Of a stretch of DNA of 64,000 nt, positions 12,866-24,662 are shown one piece after another. The notes beneath the pieces were generated by a model. The model did no database searches, was not told the origin of the DNA, and saw only the letters and a program-made list of their open reading frames with translations. The stretch lies in NCBI GenBank assembly GCA_030674155.1, contig CM060317.1, positions 83,801,041-83,865,040 of the forward strand. The letters run 5' to 3'. The translations under genes were made by a program, and so were the position numbers. This DNA comes from Stramonita haemastoma. Lineage: Eukaryota > Mollusca > Gastropoda > Neogastropoda > Muricidae. Every line of letters starts with the position of its first letter. The stretch's first letter is position 1.

Positions 12866-13160
12866 TTTTTATTTTTTTATTCAAATCAAGTCATCATTGA
12901 TTTTTATTTCTATTTTCGTTTCTGACTGAGTGCCTTTTTATAACTTACCTTAATATTGTATCTCTGTCTATTTCTTACCTGTTGTTTGATACTTGGTATG
13001 TTCTTGCTCTTGTATTTGATTCACTATAATGTTGTTATTGAGCTATCTTTTTATCTTGATGTTATCCCTGAAAGGGCGGGATTGATGTAAAAAGCACACG
13101 AGTGCTTATCTATTATCCTCGAATAAGAATTTGCCTTGCTTGCCTTGCCTTGCCTTGTCT
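12866..13160 (+). mobile_element. LINE-like 3' end, family C copy 1
   Basis: Matches 60030-60370 along about 280 bp, including CAAATCAARGTCATCATTGA, a TACTTGGTAT block and CCCTGAWAAGGGCGG. It ends in AGCACACGAGTGCTTA, an ATTATCCTCGAA block and TTGCC-type tail units (13138-13158). The last roughly 60 bp are nearly the same as the end of SINE family A. No coding part is preserved. A 3' UTR-like LINE end is the best reading. Confidence 0.7.
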
Positions 13161-13923
13161 CTCTCTCTCTTCTTTGTGTCTGTACATTGGATTATTAAAA
13201 ATATATATATTTCCAACGTTGTTTCCTGTTTGATAAAGCTTTGCTTTATTCTCATTTCTATTCTTCTTTCTTGTTTTCGCCTTTTTCAGGGGGCAGAGTG
13301 ACTTTCTTTTTAAAATTGTCCCCTCTTTTGTCTTCTTCTTGCTTTTTATTATCTTTTTTCAAAAGGCACAATGCCTCATTCATTTTCTTCTTCTTTTATT
13401 TTCTTCTCTGATTAAATTTGGTTTTGTAACTTTTTTTCTTTTTCTTGTTGTCTTTTTATTCTTTAGATCTGTCCTACTTTCTTTTCGCTTTGATTTCTAA
13501 TTGTCTGTTCTTCTTTCCTGTCTTTTTTTTCTAATTCATCTTTTTCTTGTTCATTTCTTTGTCTTTTTTTTCTTACTTTTTATTTTTGTGATGTCTCTTT
13601 TTTTGTCTTCTTTTTGCTTTAATCACGCACATCTCCTCTTTTTCTTTCTTCCTTTCATTTCATCGTTAATCTGTTGTTCTGGTCCAGTCCAAAAGCTGTG
13701 TCAGTTATTGATGTCCATATTGCCAAGACCTACACTAAAATGTTGTCATGTTGTAAAATGTTGTGTTGAGATTGCCTTCAGCCATGACAAGCTCTTAACA
13801 TTACAAACTGCACCCTCCTCTTAAGGAGAACAAAACCTCTCAAGTCGTTGTATGGCTACCTATATGGCGAGGTACTCGAAAACAGTCATACACGCAAACT
13901 TCTCATTCAGTGTACAATTTCAA
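13161..13923. other. Pyrimidine-rich cryptic-repeat sequence
   Basis: Long runs of TTTC/TTCT words without a regular period to about 13680, then ordinary sequence. Frames here are Phe/Leu/Ser-rich and not credible genes. Confidence 0.6.
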
Positions 13924-14011
13924 TCTCTCAGTGATTCCCAGGTGGGATGAGTAAAATGAGTCAGAGTGCACATTCTGGGTGACCCCCACAGTGTTAAGCT
14001 GGGGGAGTCAT

Positions 14012-14045
<34 letters not shown>
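13924..14045 (+). repeat. Dispersed repeat K, copy 2, ending in an AAC array
   Basis: Contains GATTCCCAGGTGGGATGAGT, a TTCTGGGTGACCCCCA block and AGTGTTAAGCTGGGG, shared with 39548-39620. It ends in about eleven AAC units (14011-14044), which may be its own 3' tail. Confidence 0.65.
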
Positions 14046-14640
14046 TAATCTGTTGATCCTTTTTCTCGTCTTTGTTTCTGTCTGTCTCCATCTTACCTCT
14101 TTTATTTTACACCCGGTTTTCATTTAACCGTCCTCCTTTGGGGCACAAGTTCTTTTCTTCATTCTTTATTCTGTTGTCTTCGTGATTGTTTTTCAACGTA
14201 ATTTCTTCCCTTAACATTTTTTTTTTGCTCTTTCTTATCTTTCTTCGTCTTTGTTTTGATATTTCTCCCCTTCCAACTTTTTTTTTTCTTTTCTTTACAT
14301 TTGTTTTGGTTTTCTGTCTTTTTAATCTTGTTTTCCTCTCTGGTTTGGGTTTTTATGGGGTTTTTTTTGTCTTTTTTGCAATTCAATTCAGCATTTCTTG
14401 ATCTGTTTTCTTTGGGTGATTAAGGGGAGGGGGATAGAGGTGCACTTTTTTGTTTAACCACTCATTACTCCCCTTTTCTCTGTTAGGTGTGTTCTTTTCT
14501 TCTGTTTTTGTTTTACAACATCTTTCTTTCTTTCTTTTTCTTTCTGTTTTATTTTCTTTCCCTCTTTCTTTCTTTTTTCTTATCCTTCTCTTTCTTTCTT
14601 TCTTCTCATCCTGAACTCAATGCTTTTACTCACTATAATA
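14046..14640. other. T-rich low-complexity sequence
   Basis: TTTC and TTTTG words dominate, with a CTTT run near 14520-14610. No gene. Confidence 0.6.
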
Positions 14641-14719
14641 GGTTTGTATATGGCGGAGAGGGGTAGAGATTAATGGCTACCAGATTGCTTATCCTAAATC
14701 TCCTAAAGTCAGCGTAGTT

Positions 14720-14892
14720 GGTGGTTTCATCTTTATTGTCATCATTATCATCACCATCATACGTCGTCATCATTATTATCATCATTATTAGCAGCAGCAG
14801 ATGCAGCAGCAACAGCAACAGCATCGTTGTCGTCGTCGTCATCATCATCTTCATTATCATCATTATCGTCGTCATCATCATCGTTGTCGTCG

Positions 14893-14965
<73 letters not shown>

Positions 14966-15032
14966 TATTGTTGTCTTCGTCGTCGCCATCATCATCATCA
15001 TCATCTTCATCATCATGGTCGTCGTCGTCATT

Positions 15033-15117
<85 letters not shown>

Positions 15118-15120
15118 CTC
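14720..15120. repeat. ATC trinucleotide array
   Basis: About 400 bp of CAT/TCA triplets with GTC, ATT and AGC variants. On the minus strand it is a TGA array that begins where the RTE fragment at 15121-15350 ends, so it may have grown from that element's 3' tail. Confidence 0.96.
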
Positions 15121-15350
15121 CCTTGACCTAGATGATCACTGGAGATGGGGAAGGGGGCATGTAAGATGCATGGTCAACAGCGTTCTCCAGGCTGGTCTGT
15201 CTTCAGGCTTTTGCAGTCACCCTGCCATGTCAAGGCCGGTCCAGCCTTTGATGTTCTGCATCCAATCATTTCTCTATCTGCCCCTGGGCCTTCGTCTCCC
15301 TCCAGTGTTTTATGCAGGAGAGTCTTGGCGATAGAGCTGTGATGTGTGAT
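15121..15350 (-). pseudogene. RTE-type LINE, 3' terminal fragment
   Basis: The minus strand encodes, across frames, the end of an RTE reverse transcriptase: an AKTLLHKTLEG block, then WMQNIKGWTGLDMAG, then PEDRPAWRTLL. These align block by block with residues 314-362 of the better copy at 57811-58956. Frame changes and a stop within the motif show it is dead. It runs directly into a TGA trinucleotide array on its 3' side, the position of an RTE simple-repeat tail. Confidence 0.75.
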
Positions 15351-15595
15351 GGGGCTTAGTCAAGTTTGAGGAAGTTTCGTGGACATTAAGAATAGAATAA
15401 TAAGATTCTCCAGTATCTGACCTATGACCTATATATAAACTTGTGAGGGGGCCGGGAGGGGGTTGGAAAAGGGTTTCTGGTGTATCCATAATGCAGACAA
15501 AAGTGACCAATCAAAACAGCAGTAGGTAAACACTACAATTGCGAACTGAAAAACATTGTTTTTTGTGGTTTTTTAAAACTGTGAATGATAAATCT

Positions 15596-15815
<220 letters not shown>

Positions 15816-16032
15816 TCTTGGAAGCGGACAGGGCGTACATTTTCTGTGAGTAGCAGTAAAACTAGAAATTCATTAAAAAATGCCAGTTACTGGACTTCCA
15901 GCGGCTGTGGAGAGGACCTTAGGCGCCCTGCTGACTGACAATGCAGTTTCCAGCTGAAAAGTGGCAGGAGAAGGGGACAGCGTGGTTTTTGTCTTGCGAC
16001 TGAAACCAGTGGACACAGCAGTGTCAACCAAC

Positions 16033-16920
16033 ATGGCGGATCCAACAGTGAATTGCAGCACACAAGCACAGTACTACAGGAAGAAATCGTTATCTCAAAG
16101 ACAACGAGATGTAGAGTTCTCGAAAGCATAAACAGAAGCAGGCAAGTGTTGTGTGTGAAAGTGACTGTGTCCTCAGTGCCTCGAGTCTGCCTGACAGTGG
16201 AGTAGAACAGGGGAATACAGCATGTGTAGATACACATGGAATAGACCTACCAACAACACACACACAGGACATCAACACAAAAACATCAGTTAAGTTGCCA
16301 TCATTGGTTGATTTAGAACCTCCCTGTATGTCTGATTGTTGTGACTGTGCTGATATGTGTGTGCTGATATGTGTGTTTTGCAGCCTGAGGTGAACGATGA
16401 TAATATTGTTGGTGCATTCGACACAGGAAATGTCAAACAGTGCGTGGCTACTCTAACTGATAGACCCGTACAGAAAAGGCTAAGAGACAGACAAAGAAAT
16501 ATACACTTTAGAAAATCTGTGCTACATCATTCAGATGGTGAAGATATTGTGACGTGTGAGTCAGACGACATTGTGATCCAGTATGCATGCCAACCAGACA
16601 CTGAGCCAGTATGTGTGTACTGGTTTGTCAAACAGCAAGAGAAAAACATGTTAAAAGAGGAACGTGTCAAACTCGCCAGTTTGGGAATGGGAAGCCAATC
16701 CAGAACACACTACACACGGAGACCCTATCGCGTGCTTCAAGGGACTTAGCGACACTTAGAGAACTACTACAATGGTTTCTTGGCTAGCCTAGACCTAAGG
16801 GTGTGTAGTGTGACAAAGGCTGGACAAAGAAAGGCTCAGAATGCCGTAACATATCCGGACAGTAAAGTGTTTCGTGTCTCGATGTACATTACTAATCAAT
16901 GCTGTGGTTTCCATGGCTTG
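16033..16920 (+). pseudogene. Broken coding remnant, family not recognised
   Basis: An ATG at 16033 in good context starts a frame with a basic stretch (YYRKKSLSQRQRD) that stops at 16128. A +1 shift continues it to about 16390 with Ser/Thr-rich sequence. From 16384 the first frame is open again to 16746, after a TTTTGCAG word that could be a splice acceptor. It meets TAG at 16747-16749 and stays open without stops to 16917. The coding-like texture is very different from the surrounding repeats. It is followed after about 30 bp by a LINE-like 3' tail (16950-17050), which suggests an element ORF. A decayed host exon pair is the alternative. No domain recognised. Confidence 0.4.
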
Positions 16921-16949
16921 GAGTAGCATGGTGTGTCAGCTTAAAGCAA

Positions 16950-17276
<327 letters not shown>

Positions 17277-17845
17277 TCCCTAAAAACAGGTGTTGCAGCA
17301 TAGCTTGGAAGTGGCAGCAAGCCAGAGCCCTCTTCAGCCCGAGCCCCAACAAACAATGCACGGCACCGACACCGCACCATCCACTCCGGAAATGCCGAGA
17401 GCACGAAGAAAGGGCACAGGTGCATCATGCAACCCCAAAAATGATGCAACAGCCAGCCAGCTTCCAAGAAAAGAGGCAGAGGAGATGTCGCTACCGTGTT
17501 GCTGCATTGAGAGAGTGTGATCAAGTCTGACGCTAAGATCATTAACGGATGCTTAAAAGGGCGACGTCTCATTGGTCAATGTGTGTCACTTCATTGTCAT
17601 TCAGCCTCGCAAGTGAAGGATTTGCTGCAGCATAAATTATGCAAAAGAGGGCAATATCACGTGATGGCTTGGTTTTAAGCTTCTAGCGTAAAATCCAAAG
17701 AATTTCTTTTTTATTTGCTGGATATCTTCTTTCTTTGAATTTGGCCTCATCCAACAATAGCCTTGCCCCTTCTCTCTGTCTGTCATAGTCTTTACACCTA
17801 TCTCCTTCTCTGTCTCTGTCGTTCTTTGTCTGTATGTCTCTCTGT
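17277..17845. other. Unique sequence, no gene recognised
   Basis: A 76-codon frame at 17290-17520 begins right after the CT array and has no recognised domain. A CACGTG E-box-like word is at about 17658. Nothing else supported. Confidence 0.45.
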
Positions 17846-17986
<141 letters not shown>

Positions 17987-17995
17987 GTGCAGCTG

Positions 17996-18165
17996 GGACT
18001 TAAGATAAAGGGACAGAGGGGAAAACATTCCCATGGGAGAAGAGCAGAGCAGAGCAGCCTGGGTGGCAGAAGAAGTCTATTTCTATCAGACACACGTGCT
18101 GGCCGTCAACACACCACATAGCAGACTTCTGCTGTCTTTTTTCATTGTGTCTGCTGAATCCCAAG
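17996..18165 (+). repeat. Dispersed repeat G, copy 1
   Basis: Matches 20665-20820, including AGAGCAGAGCAGAGCA-like words, GTGGCAGAAGAAG, TCAGACACACGTGCTGG and ACACACCACATAGCAGACTT. Both copies lie next to dinucleotide arrays. Element class unknown. Confidence 0.75.
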
Positions 18166-18177
18166 AATTGATGGATA

Positions 18178-18464
<287 letters not shown>

Positions 18465-18689
18465 GGGAGTGAAAGAGGGTGCTGAGATAAAAACTTAGAG
18501 AAAGTCTGAAAAACTAAACTGTCTGCAGATTGGTTTTAAATGCACAGAGGTGGACTATTAAGTAGATTGGCCACCACTGCATTTCAAAGTTTGGGTTCTG
18601 CGCTGCTAAATACCTTTTTTCTTCTTCTCTCTCTCTACTCTGTATGTGGATAGCGCAGTAGTCTCTCAGTGGAAGAATGGAAACTTTAA

Positions 18690-18960
18690 GAACACTTAGA
18701 TAAAGAGTTAGAAAAAGCTAGGGTGATATGCAAATAGCCGGGCAAAGCATTCCCAGCTGTTGGTGCACTGAAACTAAAGGCGCTTTCTCCAGCTGTCCCC
18801 ACACTGTGTCTGGGAAGGTTAAGCGGTGAAAAGAGGTGGTGATCGTGTGTATATGTGGGGGCAGTTGTTTTGTTTTGTTTTTGCACCTGCTTGGTTTCAC
18901 CTAGAATCTGGATTTATTTACCTGATGTCTTCAGTTTGCAGACTGCACCTGAGAATATTT
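18690..18960 (-). pseudogene. LINE (CR1/L2-like) C-terminal remnant
   Basis: A minus-strand frame reads GTAGESAFSFSAPTAGNALP followed by a hydrophobic stretch. This is the usual end of CR1/L2/jockey reverse transcriptases, and it has the same layout as 12036-12410. The sequence word TCTGGGAAGG and the GGTGCACTGAAAC block are shared between the copies. Truncated and non-functional. Confidence 0.6.
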
Positions 18961-20134
18961 GATTTGGGGTTGGGTTTTTTTCATGAAAGAGGGGAAAGAG
19001 AGACTGTGAATAATAATGGGATGAGATTTGCTCTTTACGGGAATCACATTGAACTGGATTTGTTCATAATTGTTTGCCAAAAATGAAGGTATGAGGTGAA
19101 AATAGATAGTTGTTTCTTTTGGATAACAAATCAAAGGTGGTATGAAATTATCACAGGCTGACCTGTTGCCAAAAGGTTTTTCAAAGGTACAGGAGAACGT
19201 GGTTTTTTCCTATTCTTGCTGTTACCATTTTTTTCTTTTTTTTTATTGTTAACTTTGGTTTTGATTTTTCTTTATTTCCATTCCTTCCTTCTCTACTTTT
19301 TTCTTATATTTTTAATTTTTGGCGTTTTATTTCTTAATGATTAAAGACTTTTTATTTCTTCCATTCTTCCTTTTTTTCTTGGACTTTTTTTTGTCTTGTT
19401 TTGCTCTCTATTTCTCCCTCTGTCTGTCTATCTGTATGTCTGTCTGTCGTCTGTCTGTCTGCCTTCCATCTCTCTCTCTCTCTCATCTCTCTCTCTCTTC
19501 CTCTCCGCGTTTATTTCTTTTTTTCTGACTGTTTATATTTTTTGCTTTGATTTCTTCTTTGGAATATCCAGCTCACATTATTTTCATTTCTTTCTTTTTT
19601 TCCACTTTTCTTTGCCTTTTGTTCATACTTTCTTTGCTCTCTGTCTTACTGTCTTTCCTTTTATCTTTTATTTTGGATTCTTTTAATTTTTATTTTCTTT
19701 CTTTTTGCCTTAGGTTTCTGTCTTACTTTTATTGCACTCTGCGTGGGTATGGGAATAAAACGCCTTCAGAGAAACCAGACGTTCACTTCAAAGGTTTTAT
19801 TGTCAGGCAACTGGATCATAGGGTACCGTTTTCTTTGAGGGTTCGTGGACTTTTAATTAATCATACAATTATTGATTGCATGTAGATCTGTTAGTCTGCA
19901 TGAATCCAGTTTCCCTCTGAAAGAGAATCTGGAATAAAATGCATCCTCTTGCATACACGGTGACGTCTACCTGACAAGAGAGACCCTCCCCCCCCCCCCC
20001 TAAAGGGCAATAGGTAAGAAGTGCTATCTTGTACTGAACAAAAATTGATAGGAAAGTAGTGACAAACTTTTAGAACCCAGCCACCTCTTCTTTTTCGATT
20101 CTGTCCCTGTGTGCTTGTCTATCTCTGTTGGTAA
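18961..20134. other. Unique, then pyrimidine-rich low-complexity sequence
   Basis: 18961-19200 is ordinary sequence. 19200-19740 is T/TTTC-rich with a short GTCT/CT block at 19418-19505. A C run is at about 19989-20000. No gene recognised. Confidence 0.55.
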
Positions 20135-20192
20135 GTTGTGTGTGTTGCGTGTGTGCTGCGTGCGTGCGTGCGTGCATTGTACGTGCGTGTGT

Positions 20193-20241
<49 letters not shown>

Positions 20242-20256
20242 TGTGTGTGTGTGTTA
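20135..20256. repeat. GT microsatellite with GCGT words
   Basis: Imperfect GTGC/GTGT to 20190, then a clean GT run. Confidence 0.95.
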
Positions 20257-20261
20257 TTCTT

Positions 20262-20442
20262 TTATTCTATTGTTTTATTTTGAGGATAGTGGAGTAAGCA
20301 ACCGTGTGCTTTTTTACATCCAGTCCCCTCATTTATGCAGTCTTGTAAATTCTGTCATCCGTTACCACCTGCACTCACTGGCCTACTCTTACAACAAACA
20401 GAATGAGTTTTAACTTGTGCGCCAGATGTTCTAACGGAACTC

Positions 20443-20445
<3 letters not shown>
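20262..20445 (-). mobile_element. SINE family A, 5'-truncated copy
   Basis: The minus-strand 3' end and central part of SINE A are recognisable through TTGAGGATAGTGGAGTAAGC, CATCCAGTCCCC and TTTTAACTTGTGCGCCAGATG. The 5' side is replaced by a GT array at 20446. Confidence 0.85.

Positions 20446-20518
<73 letters not shown>
20446..20518. repeat. GT microsatellite
   Basis: Clean GT run of about 70 bp, directly against the SINE copy. Confidence 0.97.
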
Positions 20519-20520
<2 letters not shown>

Positions 20521-20664
20521 GCAGTGTGTGCATGTGCCTGTGCCTGTGCCTTGTGCGGGGGCGGGGGGGGGCTCACAAAGGCGCACGTGTGTGTTCACGT
20601 GTGTGCATATATGCAGGAATATCAGTGTGTGGGCGTGTGACCCATTGAGCATTTGGTGCATGGG

Positions 20665-20820
20665 AAAAGAAAGGTAAATAAAGATTCCACTGGAGCAGAG
20701 AGAGCAGAGCATCCTCAGTGGCAGAAGAAGGCTATTTCTGTCAGACACACGTGCTGGCGTCAACACACCACATAGCAGACTTAACTTCTGCTGTCTTCTG
20801 TCAGTCTGTCTGCTGAATAG
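20665..20820 (+). repeat. Dispersed repeat G, copy 2
   Basis: Same ordered words as 17996-18165, ending TCTGCTGAATA. Followed within 20 bp by a GT array. Confidence 0.75.
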
Positions 20821-20840
20821 AAAGATCCTGCTGCTGGCTC

Positions 20841-21052
20841 AATGTGTGTGTGCTGTGTTGTTGTGTTGTGTGTGTGTGTGTGTATGTTTGTGTGGGTGGG
20901 TGTGGATGTGTGTGTGTATGTGTGTGTGAGAGTGAGAGTGTGTGTGTTTGTGTGTGTGTTTGCATGTGTATGTATGTGTGCGTGTGTCCATTTATGTGTG
21001 TGTGTGTTTGTGTGTGTGTATGTGTGTGTGTCCATGTGTGTACCTATGAATG
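20841..21052. repeat. Degenerate GT microsatellite
   Basis: GT words interrupted by TTTG, GGGT, GAGA and CCAT. An old array. Confidence 0.93.
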
Positions 21053-21234
21053 TGAATATCTGTTTATATATTCCTGTCTGTATAAATGTATAATCTATGT
21101 ATATATCCATTGTGTGTCTGTCAACCTGTTTCATAAGTTTGTGTAATATCTGTGTATATATTCCTGTCTGTATAAATGTATAATCTATGTATATATCCAT
21201 ATGTGTGTCTGTCAACCTGTTTCATAAGTTTGTG
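21053..21234 (+). repeat. Tandem duplication of an about 90-bp unit
   Basis: Two adjacent units share ATATTCCTGTCTGTATAAAT, TATAATCTATGTATATATCC and CAACCTGTTTCATAAGTTTG in the same order. They differ by a few bases, so the duplication is recent. Confidence 0.95.
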
Positions 21235-21289
21235 TCTGTCTGGGCAAATTTGCACGTAGTTTGCATCCATGGATACATCTATGTACCCC

Positions 21290-21358
21290 AGACCCACACC
21301 ACACACCACACACACACACACCAACCACACCAACACACACACACACACACACACCACA

Positions 21359-21403
<45 letters not shown>

Positions 21404-21422
21404 GCGCGCGCGCGCGCGCGCT
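21290..21422. repeat. CA microsatellite ending in a pure CG run
   Basis: CA with CCACAC interruptions to 21400, then an uninterrupted CG run at about 21402-21421. Confidence 0.97.
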
Positions 21423-22254
21423 GAAAATAGTTTTTACCATCGTAGTACTCACTGAAGTTTTAACTTGTCCCTACCCACAAAACACACGTCCTGTCTCCCA
21501 CCTATTCTTTGATGTCTGAAAATCTTCAGACATTAATCCATTACAGACTGGCAGTGCATGCACGTGCTATTCTGTGAGTCGTGATGTGCAGTCAAAACAA
21601 GTCAGCTGTCCTGGTGTGTTATGGACTGTAAATAGTTACGTAATGTACATTTGCTTTTGATAAATTTTATTCAGAAATGAGAATAAACATTGAAATCAAA
21701 CAGCATTTTGGAATCAGTAAAAAACAAGCTTGTACCTTATGGTGGGCTCAAATAAACAATGAAAATTAACATTAATTTGACGGCTGGTGAGGTGCAACGT
21801 ATAAACCAACAAAATTCATCAACTACACAATCTTTGCTAATGCAAAAGAAAAAGGGGGAAAATAACACAAAGAATGTACATTTGAAGTCAAGGAGAAAAG
21901 ATGCCCTAACAAGATCTCGTAGCTGCAATCGCTATTGTTTTTGTTGTTGTTGTTGTTGTTGTTTTGTTGCTGTCACAACTGTTGCTGCTTGTGCTATCAT
22001 TGTTTCATCATTATTTACTCTCCCTCACACACGCACTCATTTTTTGTGAATCGTGTGTGCATTTGTTTTTGTTTCAAGAAACTTGTGGCAAGATAAAAAG
22101 CAAGGTAGAGACACACACTATGGAGTCGCTGACAAAAACACGCACAGTACCATGGCACACATGTTCAGACAAATAACCGTAAACTAAGGGGCTACTTTCC
22201 CACCCTCCATCATCACAGCACTAATGTAGACTCTTCACCTTCACTTTCCCCTGA
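21423..22254. other. Unique sequence, no gene recognised
   Basis: AT-rich. A GTT run is at 21940-21962. A 96-codon frame at 21759-22049 passes through this repeat and has no recognised domain. Confidence 0.5.
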
Positions 22255-22500
22255 CCTGCAGTCCTGCGGACCGTGGGGGCACCACTGAAGATTTTGTAAC
22301 GAGCTTCTTCCACTCCTCACGGTTCTACGCCTTCCGTAGCATATCGCTCCACCCAAAGCCAGTCCACTCTGATGTTGTCTTCCTATCGTTTTCTCTGTCT
22401 ACCTCTTCGTCTCCCTCCCCTTACTGTTCCCTGTAGAACAGTCTCGGCCAGTCCAGATGTTCGTGTGACGTGCCCGTGCCACTTTAGCTGGCGTGTTCTC
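22255..22500 (-). pseudogene. RTE-type LINE, 3' terminal fragment
   Basis: The minus strand reads RQLKWHGHVTRTSGLAETVL, then QGTVRGGRRRGRQRKR, then EDNIRVDWL before frames break. These match residues 300-340 of the copy at 57811-58956 and the usual RTE C-terminal order of GH motif, basic RGRQ block and WxDNI block. A stop follows the basic block and the reading frame is lost after it. No obvious tandem tail is preserved. Confidence 0.8.
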
Positions 22501-23205
22501 ACTGAAGTCGGGAGCTCTTTATATTGTCTGACGTAGACTCTAGAGTGCAATAATTAATTCCCATATCTGTGGATATACAATGTCTAACACGCACTTTCGA
22601 GGCACGAGAACACACATGAATCATATCCCCAAGTGGCTGACAAACACAGAGCAACAAACACCTCAGGAGACAAACAGAAAAGGTGGAGCAAAGATCAACC
22701 ACCAGGACAAAGCAAAAACACTATAGCTAACAAACAACCAGTTCAACAAGAACAGCAAACACACCCCAATGGCCCCGCTCTGCGCTACACTCCATCAACA
22801 CCTCCATCATCCTCTGCCTCTCATGAGAACAGTCCCTGAGGTGTGATATCATCGCCTGTCGGCACACTGTGAAAACCAGACCCTCCAGGGACGGAACCCC
22901 CACCAGATGAAGAATAAATGGACTGTTGTGGCTGATGGCTGTATATACTGTCTGTTGATGCCAAGGACATCATCACCAGTCCATCCAGTAAGCCGGGAGG
23001 TCGTTTACTGTCTAGATGATGCCTTCATTAGCCTCGGGGTCCTCGTCTGCTCCACTCAAGCAGTACACAGAGTGGTAGACAGGTGGATACTCCGCTAGCT
23101 GGCTGGCTGGGGCCTTTGAGGGCTATCAATATTGACCTTCCCTGCCTTACTGAACACCGAATCAATTTGTTCAGAAACACGCCGATTAGTGTTGGTTGAG
23201 AGTTT
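22501..23205. other. Unique sequence, no gene recognised
   Basis: A 68-codon hydrophilic frame at 22633-22839 (Gln/Asn/Lys/Pro-rich) and a 63-codon frame at 22907-23098 have no recognised domain. Moderate GC for the window. Confidence 0.45.
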
Positions 23206-23389
23206 CAAAGAGAGAGAGGGGGGGAAGAGGGGGGGGAGGGAGAGAGAGACTGAGAGGGAGACAGAGACAAACAGATAGACACACAGACAGAGAGACAAAC
23301 ACAAAGCGCTAGCGCAAAGAGAGGGGAGACAGAGAGAGTAAAAGGGAAGCTGACATACAGACAGAGAGTTAAGATCCTCCATCTTTGAA
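23206..23389. repeat. Purine-rich GAGA/GACA low-complexity tract
   Basis: AGAGAG, GGGG and AGACAGA words. The purine bias precedes the pyrimidine array starting at 23390. Confidence 0.85.
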
Positions 23390-23640
23390 GTTTCCTCTTC
23401 TTCTTCTTCTTCTTCTTCACAATTCTTCGCAATTCTTCGCAATTTTTCTTCTTCTTCTTCACAATTCTTCGCAATTCTTCTTCGCAATTCTTCTTCGTAA
23501 TTCTTCTTCGCAATTCTTCTTCGCAATTCTTTTTCGCAATTCTTCTTCGTAATTCTTCTTCGCAATTCTTCTTCGCAATTCTTCTTCGCAATTCTTCTTT
23601 GCAATGAATTCTTGTTTGAATTTTTCTTCTTCTTCTTTAT
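23390..23640 (+). repeat. TTC array with regular 15-bp GCAATTCTTCTTC units
   Basis: TTC units give way to about a dozen near-exact 15-bp units of the form TTCTTCGCAATTCTT (23460-23600), some with GTAATTC. The same variant unit appears irregularly at 1190-1440 and in traces near 47975-48020. Confidence 0.95.
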
Positions 23641-24484
23641 GAATAAAACAACCCAGCTTGAAAGCACGTGGCATTCAAATAAAACCAGTAAAGATTTTTT
23701 TAGTTTCTTGTTGCTTAATCCAAAAACAATGACCGTTATGACCACTATGGAACAATTGATATTTCAGTTATGTTTTTTTTTTTTCCTAGCTGCATTTTCT
23801 ACCTCCCCCGTGGGGGTGGGGGGGCTTTTTCTGTATAAAAAGCATCCCCTCCTTCTGGAAATGTTGTGCAAGAAATTTCCATTTTTCTTTCTCTCTCTTT
23901 GTTTCTGTCTTTCTCCTTATCTGTCTATCATCTCTCTTGCTTATTTTTTGCCCTCCCAGCCGCCCACTCTCCTGCCTTTTTACAAGCAAATCTTTCCGAA
24001 AAAAAATTCTTTTTTTTATTATATATCATTTTGCCTGTGTTTGTTCAAACTTTGTTCTGACGACCACGTAATGATACTTAAACACTGGGATGGGCACAGG
24101 ATGTCCATTCTGCTGTGGTATTTTCTCATGTGGCACTTTTATGTATATTTTTGTACTGTAACATGTTTGTTACCTTTTTTACGTATTTTTTCTGTAATTT
24201 GGGGATGAAAAATTAAATGAAATGGCTGGCGTCCTCAGCACAGCCTGGTTTTTTAGCCTTAAGGAATGAAGTGATTTCGGAATTGTCATTTAATGTTGTT
24301 GTTTTTCAGATGGACGGTGTTAGATATTTGATTGTATTAGGAGGTGTTGGTTTGAAACCTGAAGTTGAGCGTTAATGGAGCCACTGAAACTGAATGAGGT
24401 GACAGCCCTGATAAGGCTTTCGTGGTCGGTAGGGCTATTAGCAATATGGTATGCCGGTATGGTGTGCATTTTTACCAGGCTTGG
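23641..24484. other. Unique sequence, no gene recognised
   Basis: T-rich with short mononucleotide runs. A palindromic CCCCCGTGGGGGTGGGGGGG region is near 23804-23823. The long Phe/Leu-rich frame at 23612-24208 is compositional. Confidence 0.5.
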
Positions 24485-24662
24485 TGCTGGTAGTGGTGGT
24501 AGTGGTGTGTGTGTATGTGTATTGTGTGTGTGAGTATGTTTGTGTATGGATGTGTGTGGTGTGCGTGCGTGTGTGTGTATGTGTGGGGTGTGATGTGCGT
24601 GCGTGTGTGTGTGTATGTGTGTGTGTATGTGCGTTCGTGCATGCGTGTGTATGTGTTTTTGT
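24485..24662. repeat. Degenerate GT microsatellite
   Basis: GTGTAT, GTGC and GTGG words with no long clean run. Confidence 0.93.

Noticed and set aside
23612..24208. 198-codon membrane-like frame
   Set aside because: T-rich low-complexity sequence gives Phe/Leu runs. No homologous family, no conserved polar motif.
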